This document shows, one piece after another, positions 1 to 10,700 of a DNA stretch of 64,000 bases; position 1 is the stretch's first letter; each line of letters opens with the position of its first letter. A program made the position numbers and the translations under genes. This DNA comes from Amoebophrya sp. A120. Its lineage: Eukaryota; Sar; Dinophyceae; Syndiniales; Amoebophryaceae. The notes under the pieces are model-generated. The model was not told where the DNA came from. It saw only the letters and a program-made list of their open reading frames with translations, and did no database searches. The stretch lies in assembly GCA_905178155.1 (NCBI GenBank), contig CAJINV010000001.1, positions 7,741,123 to 7,805,122 of the forward strand. The letters run 5' to 3'.

Positions 1-180
1 AGGTCGTAGACGCTGTGACCCCCCACAGCGTCTACGAGGTCAGGTCGTAGACGCTGTAACCCCCCACAGCGTCTACGAGGTCAGGTCGTAGACGCTGTGG
101 CCCCCCACAGCGTCTACGAGCAGAGGTCGTAGACGCTGTGACCCCCCACAGCGTCTACGAGGGTGGGTCGTAGACGCTGA
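1..180. repeat. 41-bp tandem palindromic repeat, 4.4 copies
   Basis: Four full copies (1-41, 42-82, 83-123, 124-164) and a partial one (165-180). Each unit is a near-perfect hairpin: arm TCGTAGACGCTGTG, a short C-rich loop, then CACAGCGTCTACGA. Copies differ only in the loop and the 3-bp linker (GTC, CAG, GGT). The array lies in an intron of the coiled-coil gene on the minus strand, just past the donor at 242. The array may continue left of the window. Confidence 0.95.
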
Positions 181-3100
181 AATGAAGCACTGTGATACCA
201 AATCCGAAATTAGCGTAAGTAAAAAGCACAAAAACATCTTACCTCATCACACCGGAAGCGTTCTGCCGTGCTTTCTCGCAAACGCCTGACCAGTTCCGCA
301 ATTTCTCGCGACTGCTGCGATTTCTCGTCTGTCAGAGCCTTAATATTGCGCTGCTGCGTGTCGAATTGATTGTTCTTCTCGGTCAGGTCCCGCGTGCGCT
401 GGTCCAGCTCCCGTTGTAACGCCTCACACTTCCGTTGCACCTCGTTGCGCTTCGACTGCGTGTCGGAAAGGTCCGCTTCCAGTTGGATGCTGCGCTCTTG
501 CAACCCACGCTGCTCTTCGTCCAATTCGCACTGTTGGTGAACATTTTCATTTATTTTTGATGCTCTACCACGTCTTCCTCTTCGCTTACAAAGCGCAAAT
601 GCGTGGTACATACGCATGGCAAAATGGCATGAAAACCGGAAGACAACGACAAGCTTGTGTCGAAAATAAGTACCTGAATCTTGTCGATTGCGTCGTACTT
701 TCGTTTCAGAAAAGCCATCTTGTCTTCCAGCTCCAAGACTTTCGCCTCCGCTTCTTTTCGTTTCCGTCGCTCTTCCGCCCCGACCTCTCTCTGCTGGTCC
801 AGCTGCGATTGGATGTTCTCAGCGTGCCCAGAGAGTTCCTGCACCCGCTCCAAGTGCATCTGCACGCGGCCCTCGGTGTCCAACTGCGTTTTGGTCGCGC
901 GCAGCTCGTGCTCACCAACCTGCACCTCTAAGCGGGTGTGGTGACCTTGATGTTATGTGTGGTATTTGCCGTTTTGGAAAAGCAAACGCATATTGCAAGT
1001 TCGAAGGGGGCGTGTCCGATGTGAGACGATGTGGTCGCACAAATTTGGTGACACGTGGGTGATCTGAAGAGATTAGGTAAGTACCTCGTGCTTCCGCAAG
1101 GCTTCGGTGTGTTTGCGCCAGCTCTGACACCAAGTGGTCGTGCTTCTTTTCCAGCTCGAGCTTTTGGTCGCGAAGATTAGACAGGTGCTCTTCCTATCAA
1201 GTGCAAAAATGTCTGGGTCTGGAAGAATTCACGTTTGTCATGCTTGTCTGGCATGACTCTTAAATCTGTCATGCACGTTACCCAAGAGCTCCGTTTTTCT
1301 GTGATGCAGAAGCGCAGTTTGTCATGCAAAATAGGCAACACCTAGGAGCTCAGAAACTTGTCATGCTGGGCCAGCATTTGTAGCCTCATCATGAGACGCC
1401 ACCCAACATCACAAGTTTCCAGACCCAGACATTTTTACTTTTGATACTTCCATGGTTCCGTTGAGGCTTTCGTGGTGCTGCGCGCGCCGCTCGTGTTCTT
1501 TTCGCTCCGTCATTTCGCGCTCGAGATTACCGCGGACTGATTGGAAACAAAAAGAGTGCCATTTAGAAAATCCGCTAGACGTGGGTGACGACCAGAGAAG
1601 TCTGTTCCAAGGATAAAGCAACAAGCAAAAATTACACAGCTTGCATGACGCAAGTTTTTAATACCTTGCTCTGCCTGCAAGCGAAATTCGTCGCGATCGC
1701 GCTCCACCACCGCCAGCTCGCCTTTCAGCTTCGCCAAATCAGTTTTCATGACGTCGAGCTCCTCGCGTGCCTGGCCGTAGTCGTACAGCAGCCGCTGTTC
1801 CACGCCTATTTCGTCTGCGTGCACTGCCAAGGCCCGGTTCAAAATGGACACCTCTTTCGTCAGATTTTCGTTATCCGCTCCCAGTAGCGTGGCTTCCTCC
1901 TGCGCCTCTGCCTCGTGCTTCTGACACAGCTCCAGGTCCTTCTCCAGTTGCTCAATTTTCAGCAGGTTCTTCGATGTCTGTTGCAGCTGGAAAATCCGCG
2001 CCTCCAACTTCCGATTTTGCTGCTGCGCGGTGGTCAGAGAGCTCTCCGTCTCCCGCTGCGCCTGCTTCAACTTTTCGACGGATTGCAGCTGCGTGCCGAG
2101 CTCCTTCTCCAGCCGCATATTCTGCTTCCGCAGCACAACCGTCGCTTCCCTACTTTCCGAAAATTTCGCGTCGCGCCGCTGCAACGCCTCCTCCGCTTTG
2201 TTCAGCTGCGTGTGCAGCCCTTCCACGTGTTTCCCGTGTTGGGCTTTTATCGACTCCACTTTCGTTGCCAGAGAGGTTTCCGCGACGGCAGCGGCCGGAG
2301 GCAGGATCCCCGTGGCCGCGCTCGTCGCGTGGGCAGCTAACCTCGCCACCGAAGACCCCGCTGCTACGCCGCCAGCGACGCTCTTGAACAGTCGGCTGCT
2401 CGCACTCATGGTGCTGGTGTTTAAAAGATTTCCTCTTTGCTGCAAATTGTTGTTCATGTTCATCTGGTTCCCAGAAGTCGGTGCTGAGCTGTTCCGCGTC
2501 GTGACGTTTGACGTGCCCAAGGAGGATGTTCCCAGCAAGCTTCGGTTTTCCACCGCGGCTCTACTGCTGTTCCCAGCGGTCTTCGAGTTAGACGCAGATG
2601 AACTGCTTTCCTTGCTTTCCAAAGTCGCGTGCAATCGAGCCTGGCTCCGGAGGAGACTCGCGCCCCTTGTCGATGGCTTCGCCAGCGGGGCGTTCTTCGC
2701 ACTGCTTGAGGGAGACGCTGGCTCGTAAGTTAACGACGCCGTCCGTCTTCGCCCTGCTCCGAGTTCCAATCGCTCCTGCACATCGTGGTGGTCATCCAAA
2801 AGCTGGCTCAGCTCCGCAGCGTCGAGAATGGACGAGCCCTCGACGTTGAGCAAGGGCGAGGTTGGCTTGTTCGTATTGCCCTGCTGCTCGACAGACTCCT
2901 TACTGTCTCTCTCCGCTGCATGCTCCCCCTCGGAAAGAAGTCGCCCGCGGCCGCCTTGATGATGTGAATGCAGACTCGTCGAACCAAGTAGTAGTTCCTC
3001 ATCTTGATCTGAGGACCCTGCCACCAGCCACGGTTTATTCGTCGCATCATGTTGATGCAACTTCGAGCTCGAACTCGTCACCGTCTGCAAATTTGCGTCA

Positions 3101-3336
3101 AAGGACCACAAGTCGTGGCTGTTCCGTAAGACACTGGATTCCGCACTCTTTCGCATCGACTGCGAGGCTAGTGAGCTGTCGTCGTGCTGAAAAGCACCCG
3201 TACCGAACGTGGGGCTCCGACTGCTACTAGACGACGCGATAACCGGCGGGGCGGGCCGGGATTGTTCTCTACTTCCTTCACTGTAGATGGAAGATTCGCC
3301 GGGTAACGGCGGCGGACCTCCCTTGTTTGGAGACAT
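1..3336 (-). CDS. Coiled-coil protein with disordered N-terminus (partial, 3' end outside window)
   Basis: Five exons are readable: 3336-1665, 1536-1447, 1194-1085, 927-674 and 530-243; the last ends at a GT donor, so the gene continues beyond the left edge. The ATG at 3336 opens MSPNKGGPPPLPGES. The first ~330 residues are Ser/Asn/Gln-rich and low in complexity. From about residue 350 the protein becomes a long heptad-rich coiled coil (for example LEKELGTQLQSVEKLKQAQR) that runs through all later exons. Splice phases agree at each GT-AG junction; the 1447/1194 junction is an introner. No catalytic motif is visible. A structural or centrosomal/cytoskeletal role is possible, but I do not recognise a specific family. 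Confidence 0.8.
1195..1446. mobile_element. Introner, family I (252 bp)
   Basis: Inverted ends TATCAAGTGCAAAAATGTCT and its counterpart ending TTTTGATA. It is flanked by the 5-bp duplication CTTCC (1190-1194, 1447-1451). It interrupts the coiled-coil gene. A GT-AG intron is possible here because the duplication read on the minus strand (GGAAG) starts and ends with G. Confidence 0.95.
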
Positions 3337-3856
3337 GATCAACAGCCACTAGAAGGCCTTTGCTGTTTTATTGAAACTGCTTGGCGTTCGATCTATCTCT
3401 TCCGTATGTATCTAGCACAATAGAAATACTTTGGTGTCTGCGCGACTGTGAAAATGAACTGCGCTCACTGATCAAAACACTCGTCCACCGATATCTCGCT
3501 TTCGCATCCACAAACAGAAGACACTGAACTACAGCAGTGTCTCAGCAATGACTGTTGTCCAGTGTAACTACATTCGCGAAGATTTCGTTTCCAAAATTCC
3601 TCGATAGACTATACTGCTTGATTCATTGATTGCAAAGAGAACAGATCCCGTGCATCAACGGCAGCATGCAGTACTGTCCGTCGAGGCGGGCAGTTTTTCT
3701 TTATGGAAAAAAAAATTCCTCCTGTAGTACTGCTACCACGTGAAGGTAGGAAAATAGCGATATTTGGCAACGTCGTGTCTCAACACACTCTTCAGAACCA
3801 CTCTCCAAAGTCTGCGTTTATTTCTGTAAGCAGCTGCGGTATCCCGTGCCCGCTCG
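3337..3856. other. Intergenic, no gene seen
   Basis: Lies between the start of the coiled-coil gene and the end of the CEP41-like gene. AT-rich in places, with a poly-A run near 3710. No open frame or RNA gene that I can support. Confidence 0.6.
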
Positions 3857-4915
3857 CTACCTACGCGTCGACATCTGAGTGAAACGACTTACTGTACTCA
3901 GGCGGCTGCAACTACTGCCAGGTCGGCTTTGCAGATCGGCATTCGGATTGTAGTTCGGAATGTCACCCTTCATTACTTCGGGGAAACCCTTGCAGGCCTG
4001 TTTTTTTTTCGTGTGAGTGCGAAAACGAAAACTGGAGGCCAAAACGAAATGCATTGCTTCTTCCGAACTCACAACAGAAAAGCCCACCTGCTGCTCCAAA
4101 CAGACAGCAAGTACCTCTTCGAAGCCACCGCTGAGCCCGTAGACATTGGTGAATCCCTTTTCGACCAGCGTTGTGGCTATTCTAGCGGTTGCCTTGTCGT
4201 CGGTGTCGTAACTGCAAAGAATTGGCGTTCTTGTTTCGGAAGTGAAACGAAGGCTTCGACGCCAGACACAGACTGCAGTTCGACGCCAGACACGAAATAA
4301 GGATCACAATCAGACTGTGTTACAGTTGTAGAGTGACGTACTAACTTGCTTCAAGAACGAAACCATTATCACAAAAAATAATGATACACGACAAGCCGTT
4401 TTTCTGGTCTTGCCTTGAAGGCGTAGAGCTCCGCGCTGATCTTGTCGTGGCTCAGGAGCTGCTTCGGATAGGATTTCGAGTGCAGAACGTGGCATTTGTC
4501 GTACTCCTCGGGGTCTCGAACGTCAAGGATCAGGAGTGTGTCGGACTTTACCTGTGAATTATCAGAAGATATTTTATTTGACGTCTGCTTCGGAGGAGCA
4601 TGCAAGATCCTGAGTTTTGCAAAGCGAACAACGTCCCGAACATACAAGTAGAAACAAACGACGAATTAATTATACTGGTGTTTCTGCGTCTACGACTACC
4701 GACTGCCCGGGTGGGTACGAAGACCCGGTTGTTGGCGTGGCACCCAGGGGTGTACCCAACGCGTAGACGCTTTCCGCGGCTTGGTAGTGATCTCGAATGT
4801 GCTGCGAAAGCGTTTGCATTCGGACGCGTTTGAAAAGTTCGTCTCTCCTCCGGACGACCAGCCGGTCGCTGTCCTGCTTCGCTGCTTTGCTCACACTATT
4901 GCCCGTGTCAGTCAC
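3857..4915 (-). CDS. CEP41: CEP41-like rhodanese-domain centrosomal/ciliary protein
   Basis: Exons about 4915-4676, 4551-4388, 4211-4117 and about 4000-3857. The GT-AG junctions and phases agree for the first three. Exon 1 carries RRRDELFKRVRMQTLSQH, matching the KKDELFKR segment that precedes the rhodanese domain in CEP41. The rhodanese part reads LLILDVRDPEEYDKCHVLHS, then RLVVYDTDDKATARIATTLV and EKGFTNVYGLSGGFEE. As in CEP41, the active-site cysteine loop of true sulfurtransferases is replaced (VVYDTDD), so it is probably non-catalytic. CEP41 localises to centrioles/cilia and is needed for tubulin glutamylation in animals. The tail GDIPNYNPNADLQSRPGSS is short. No in-frame ATG opens exon 1, so an upstream 5' exon is likely; the left-hand stop TAG is at 3857. 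Confidence 0.85.
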
Positions 4916-5265
4916 CCCGCTGACGTAGGAATACCTTTGTATACATAGATCGTTATTTGCTCGTCATTCGCACTAGTTGCAGGTATTGACTTTGAAATTG
5001 TAGTAAATCGTTTGCTTAATACAGGCAAACAAGGCAAGCAAACAAGCACAGAAGTTTCTTTAGTCCATTACTTTAGTCCATGGTTCTTTGGCTTCTTTTC
5101 GAATGCCTTCGTTTGCGGAAGGGTTCCCGACTTCAGCGACATTTTATTCGCAGGCCAAGGCGGCAAAACTAAACCAGTCGTCAAGTTCTCGTATCAATTC
5201 TGTGAAACAATTTTACATTTTCGAAGTAAGACCCTATGTTGCGCGTACGGTATTCTCGGACGAGA
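4916..5265. other. Intergenic segment, possible 5' exon region of CEP41-like gene
   Basis: No independent gene. It could hold an untracked first exon of the CEP41-like gene. On the minus strand 5265-5178 is an open 28-codon stretch following the large inverted-repeat element, described in the findings. Confidence 0.4.
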
Positions 5266-5276
5266 TGAATAAACGG
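5266..5276. repeat. Target-site duplication, left copy
   Basis: TGAATAAACGG, repeated exactly at 7489-7499. Confidence 0.9.
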
Positions 5277-5427
5277 AGTAGGCGTGGGCCTGCGGGCCTA
5301 AATTCCGGTGGGTTGGTCGGTTGGTTGGTTGGTTTTGGACAGACGACATTTGACCGAATTTACGAAGTATGGAGACAAATCCCTGCTCGCTCTTGGCGAA
5401 GAGCGGAAAACCATGCACCTGTCGCGA

Positions 5428-5474
5428 AGACAATAATCTCCTCGAAAAGATTATTGTCTCCGATTATTGTCTCA
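5428..5474. repeat. Hairpin plus third copy of ATTATTGTCTC
   Basis: AGACAATAATC, a 10-base spacer, then GATTATTGTCT make an 11-bp stem; a further GATTATTGTCTC follows directly. It lies just inside the left arm of the 2.2-kb element. Confidence 0.8.
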
Positions 5475-5679
5475 CTCGCCGATACGTAGAGGTTGGAAAT
5501 TGAAAATCGGAGCCCTGCCCTCGGGGGTGGGGCGGCTCCACGGTTTTGAATTTAGAAGACAGCCGCAACGGCATGGAGGGCGAAACACGATAAGGGGGTG
5601 GTCGGGGCGCGCGGCGCACCTGCCTCCCTACCGGGGCTGCAGCCCGCCCCTGCGAGGCAGAGTTCGATGTGTCGACGCA

Positions 5680-5960
5680 ACACAGACACAAATCTGTGTT
5701 GCGCGGGCGCCAATCTGTGTTGCGCGCGCCACAAATCTGTGCTGCGCACAGCTCGCCGCAGACACAAATCTCCGCTGCGCGCAGCACAAATCTGTGTCGC
5801 GTGCAAATCTGTGCTGCGTGTTGCGCACAAATCTGTGTTGCGCGCAGCTCGCCGGAGACACAAATCTGCGTTGCGTGGACGCAAATCTGTGTCGCGCGCA
5901 GCGCAAATCAGTGCTGCGCGCAGCTCGCCGCAGACACAAAGCTGCGTTGCGTGGACGCAA
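5680..5960. repeat. Irregular GC-rich short repeats (CAAATCTGTGYTGCGCG)
   Basis: About a dozen degenerate copies of CACAAATCTGTGYTGCGCG, several followed by CAGCTCGCCGCAGA, with variable spacing. Open in most frames on both strands because stops are rare in the motif. Not coding in my reading. Confidence 0.85.
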
Positions 5961-6209
5961 TCGGAGCTCCGGGGGGCCTCGCGAGAATTTGCGCGAGATA
6001 GAAAGAGGTCGGGGCTCCAGTGCTGCAGTTTTCCCCAGCCGCGACCTGCGTTTCCTCAACCCAAGCAAAACACATTTGGGAAATAGAGACAAACTCGCGC
6101 AAAATTTGGATCAGCCCCCACTTGGTCATGCCGAGCGGGGGCTTCTTGCGCAACCCCTTGGCTGCGCGAGTCCCTTGCTTGCAAGCCCCCTGCTAATAAA
6201 TTGGGCCCC

Positions 6210-7250
6210 TGGGGAGGTCGGCAGGCGTGGCCACCGGGTGGCGCGCGCCGACCCCTGCCAAGGCAGGTGGGCGGGCAGGGTCGGCAGGCGTGGCCAAAAG
6301 GCAACGCACGCTCGCCCCACCCCCTCCCCCCCCCGCTGGCTTGGCAGGTGGGTTGGTAGGTCGGTAGGCGTGGCCAATAGCCAACACACGCTCGCCCCCC
6401 CCCCACTTGGCAGGTGGGTGGGTAGGAAGGTCGGTAGGCGTAGCCAATAGGCAACGCACGCGCACCCCGCCCCCCCCCCCCACCGGGCAGGTGGGTGGGT
6501 AGGTCGGTAGGCGTGGCCAATAGGCCGCGCACACTCGCCCCACCCCCCCACCTGCCTCCCTGGTGGGTCGGTGGGTTGGTAGGTCGCTCGACAGGCGTGG
6601 CCAATAGGCAGCGCACGCTCGCCCCACCCACCCACCAGACAGGTGGGTGGGTAGGTCGGTAGGCGTGGCCAAGAGGCAACGCACGCTCACCGCCCCCGCC
6701 CACCAGCGAGGTGGGTGGGTAGGTCGGTAGGCGTGGCCAATAGGCAACGCACGCTCGCCCCACCCGCCCACCAGGCTGATGGGTGGGTAGGTCGGTAGGC
6801 GTGGCCAAGGGGCAGCGCACGCTCGCCCCACCCACCCGCCAGCGAGGTGGGTGGGTAGGTCGGTGGGCGTGGCCAATAGGCAGCGCACGCTCGCCGCACC
6901 CACCCACCAGGCTGGTGGGTGGGTAGGTCGGTAGGCGTGGCCAATAGGCAGCGCACGCTCCCTCGCCCCACCCACCCACCCATCAGGCTGGTGGGTTGGT
7001 AGGTCGGTAGGCGTGGCCAAGGGGCAGCGCACGCTCGCCCCACCCACCCACCAGCGAGGTGGGTGGGTAGGTCGGTAGGTGTGGCCAATAGGCAGCGCAC
7101 GCTTGCTCGCCCCACCCACCCACCAGGCTGGTGGGTGGGTAGGTCGGTAGGCGTGGCCAATAGGCAGCGCACGCTCCCTCGCCCCACCCACCCACCAGGT
7201 GGTGGGTAGGTCGGTAGGCGTGACCAGTAGGCAGCTGTCTCTGGGTGGAA
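6210..7250. repeat. Minisatellite, about 15 units of 60-76 bp
   Basis: The core GTAGGTCGGTAGGCGTGGCC recurs about every 67-72 bp (near 6220, 6280, 6356, 6425, 6498, 6578, 6650, 6717, 6786, 6855, 6922, 6998, 7066, 7138, 7205). It is followed by AATAGGCARCGCACGCTCGC and a palindromic linker CCCACCCACCA/TGGTGGGTGGG. Left units are more diverged than right units, as in an array homogenising from one side. Confidence 0.95.
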
Positions 7251-7488
7251 AGGGATAGGTAGGTAGGTGGGTCGGTGCGATCACGGTACTACAATGAATC
7301 GAAAAGGCGCCACGGTACTACAAAGGCGCCAGGTAGGTGGGTAGGTAGGCAGCTTCAACAGTAATAGTAGACGAATCTCAGAAAAACACAAAACACAATG
7401 CAGCGGGTTCGGTCAAATGTCGTCTGTCCAAAACCAACCAACCAACCGACCAACCCACCGGAATTTAGGCCCGCAGGCCCACGCCTAT

Positions 7489-7499
7489 TGAATAAACGG
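7489..7499. repeat. Target-site duplication, right copy
   Basis: TGAATAAACGG, the exact match of 5266-5276 on the other side of the 2.2-kb element. Confidence 0.9.
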
Positions 7500-7714
7500 T
7501 ACTACCCAAGTTCTCAAATCAGGAACCTGTTCTTTCGCAACCCTCAACTTCATCTGTGCGTACAGCAGTTTTGATGCCCAGTTTTCCTTTGCCCTCGAAC
7601 ATGCACTTTGAAGAGGAAAAAAAAGCTTCGCCACTTTTGCAGAAGACGATTTCTTCTTTCTCGCTGCAGTCACGGTACGTTGTACTTAACCTTTTTGCAA
7701 GAAGTGCACTGTGT

Positions 7715-10700
7715 TCATTGAAAAATCTGGAAGCGGAAAGAGTGTTCAGTGGTGTCTGCCTTCGCTTGCAAAAGCATAGTCACATCAACGTCTGCTCCAG
7801 CGGGCTGCAATCCTGCGCGCACAAGGTCCAGCGCGCCGGGATCACATTCCAATGTCCTGAGCACTGCCGCCGCCCGCATGACCGTGCAGGGATTTGGCTT
7901 TTTCTCGCCTCCCAGCGACACCGTTTGGTAGCCTGCGATGACGCCCCACAAGAAATCCACCGGCCCGATCGCGGACGTTCTACTCAGACACGTGAACCCG
8001 TGGGCGCATATGGCGTTCTCAACTGTTACACGATTTGTCATGCAAATTTACGGCCAAGATCGCCGCGATTAAGCTGCTTCACATGACAAATATCCGAAGG
8101 GCTAAACAGCATCCAAATCTGCGCCAAATCTGTAATGCAAAAGACGCAATCTTCCCCCTTTCACTTTCGCCGTTCTTGCATTACAAATTCATGGAACAGA
8201 TGAGAATGTAACATTTGAGAACTCCATAGCGCACTTCTGCGCCTTATGCTTCCGGTTCACCTTTTGCTCCTTGAAAAGCCAGTCGGCAATCGCTTCTTCG
8301 GTGACCATCCGCCCCCTCTCCGGAATCTGTTCGTAGACCGTCAGAGCCTTGTCCCACTGCAGGGGTGTCAAGGGAACCGACTGCCACGTCCTCCACAACA
8401 GCGGCACCACCTGCTGCACGCGGGCACGCTCGCGCAGTTCCGACGTGCGGTAGCCGCGCGCCGTGGCCGCCTCCTGCGTAATCTTCGCGAGTGTCTGCAG
8501 CGGATTCGTGACCACATTCACACTCCGCCCACGTGCGGGCGGCTGGAACTGCCCATGATTCCGGGAGGGGCGGCCGCGGGACGCACTCCGCTCGAGGTGC
8601 GAATTTGTGGTGGAGATCCGCCGGGGGGGCGGCCCGTGGTTGTGACATTGACTGTAGGACTCCGACACCCGCCCGTGCCGCTCTGGCGTGCTCGGCGGCG
8701 GTACATTGTGCAATGGACGCGCGGACGACGAGGAAACGGAGGCCTCCTCTAGAACAGCCTCGTCGTGTAAGTGTACTCCTTCCGCTGCTGGTGTGTTTCT
8801 GGTCTGGTTAATCGGCGTCACAGACGTGAGCAGCATCGGGTCACCAGACCGTTCTGGCTGTGCAGATTGATGTAGTTGGTCTCCTGACAACTCATACTGG
8901 TTGTAGTTGGATGAACTACTTCCTCCGCCGGCGTTATTCAAGGTCGGGGTGTGCTGGTTGGAAACCGGTGCACTGCGCAAGGAAACCTTATCACCCGGTC
9001 GCTTCGAGGAGGAGTTTGCCCCGGCGGGCGGCCGGGACGCGGGAGCGCTGGGAGTCGTCGTTATGGTAGATCCGTGTGCTGCTGGGAAGTGCATCTGTGC
9101 AGCTTTACCGTGCTGGTGTTGCTGTGCCGCGACCTTTTCATGATCTTCGGAGACTTGCTGCAATCCCCCGTCGTGCTGAACTATGTTGTCCGGCTGTGCG
9201 GGATCCGCAACCACTGGCTGCGGTTGCTTCGAGGGCGTGCTGGTATAGTGCGCTGGCGCTTGTTGCGTTTGCAGAGCAGCGGCAGAGGAAGCCGAAGTGG
9301 AAGTAGTCGTTGCTGCCAGAAAGAGAGGGTTTTGAGAGAAATCCCAGCTGGTCAGCGAGTCTAACGCCAAATACGGTGCCCCCTGCTCGTCCGCACGGAC
9401 TGTTGGCTTCATCTCCTTGTCCATTGGGAAAAGAAGTTCCGACATTGCGCTCGCTTCCGTTTTTTTCTCTTGCTCTCCTCCAGTCCTGGAGTTCCGCCTT
9501 GGCGTCAACTCAAACAGCTGCTCGGGCCAACGCGAACCCTGTCTGCGCCGCGCCTTCTCGGATAGCTGCAGCCGATTTATCGCAGTAGAAACTGCGCCAC
9601 GATTAACGTCGCCGCTCCCTGCGCCGCCGTCACTATCTGTGGCTTTGCTTCCCCTGTCGCCATCCGCCTCCAGCAAGTCGCTCAACAGCGCCCACGCCTC
9701 TCTGGGTGCCCGAGTGGCGATGCGCCGGACCCTGATTCGCAGCGTCGTCCGCTTCTCAGATACCAGATGTAGCATCGCGGCCTCACTTTCGACTAGTCCG
9801 CCGACGTCGCAGCAGGAGTTCAAGCTTATTTCTAGCGGTAGAGTCCACGATATCCCGGATTTTGGAAAGGATTTTTCACCGCTCCGGATTATTGCACGAA
9901 CTCGAGGATTTTTCTTCACAAAATCCAGCGCTGTTGTGCTTGATGTAGCACCACTTGTTGAAGCCCCATCCACTGCAGGAAGAGATGAAGTTGTCGAGGC
10001 CATAGAAGCAGATGGATAGAACAGTTCTTGCAAGAGCATTCTTTCCTTGCTGCTTCCTTTTTCCGGATGGGGGAGCACGACAGGTTTTGTAAACGCGTTT
10101 AGTTGCTCCAGCGACTGCAGCGAAGATGAAACTCCGGTCGGCAGACAAAGAAAACCACTCGGAAGCAGGGCCGCAAGACTCATGAACTCGAATGCGCGGT
10201 TCAGCAGGTCGAAGAGACGCCCGCCGAAGGGTTCGCCGAAACGGCGGTCACATTCTTGGCGAAAACCGAGATGCGCGTTCACGTGGCGGTTTTCGTGAAG
10301 GCCACGAAGAAGAATGATATTCTGCGGGTACAGAATCTTCAGCGAGAACAGAAGTGCGAGCTGTGTCGGGTGTTACGTTTCAGAATCCGATATTAAGGGC
10401 TTTAGCCGGTTATGTTTCATCGACTCTACAAACTTACATAGATTGATGAAACAAGGAACATGCACCCTCAGCTGCAAAATTCGAAATCAATGCGACTAAA
10501 AAACTCGTTTACAAATGTGCTATACATAGCTCTAGTACCAGGTCAACTTGATTCGTTCCCCGGTCCACATAGTCGCCGAGAAAAACATACTGCGTGTAAC
10601 TCAAGTCTCCCGACTCCAACTCCGGCACTGGACAGCCGAAGGACTGGAAGAAACTCAGGAGGTCCACCAGCTGGCCGTGCAACCCGCCGAAGATTTTCAC

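Larger units (their letters stand above)
5277..7488. mobile_element. 2.2-kb terminal-inverted-repeat element carrying a minisatellite
   Basis: Left arm 5277-5358 and right arm 7408-7488 are inverted copies, identical over about 79 bp except for one indel at the tip (AGTAGGCG versus ATAGGCG). An 11-bp direct repeat, TGAATAAACGG, flanks the element (5266-5276 and 7489-7499). The interior has a hairpin, a GC-rich short repeat block and a minisatellite, with no transposase-like frame. This is the structure of a non-autonomous or fold-back DNA transposon. The 11-bp duplication and long arms separate it from the introners. Confidence 0.9.

Noticed and set aside
1-180. CRISPR-like array
   Set aside because: Units are contiguous palindromes with 3-bp linkers and no spacers, and the surrounding gene is eukaryotic.
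5467-6450. Plus-strand 327-codon frame over the GC-rich repeats
   Set aside because: Its residues only repeat the short DNA motif, and overlapping frames on both strands are equally open.
6056-7284. Long minus-strand frames (up to 363 codons) with Thr-Pro-Pro repeats across the minisatellite
   Set aside because: Three overlapping frames are open at once because the repeat unit has few stops; the peptides only mirror the DNA repeat and lack a sensible start.
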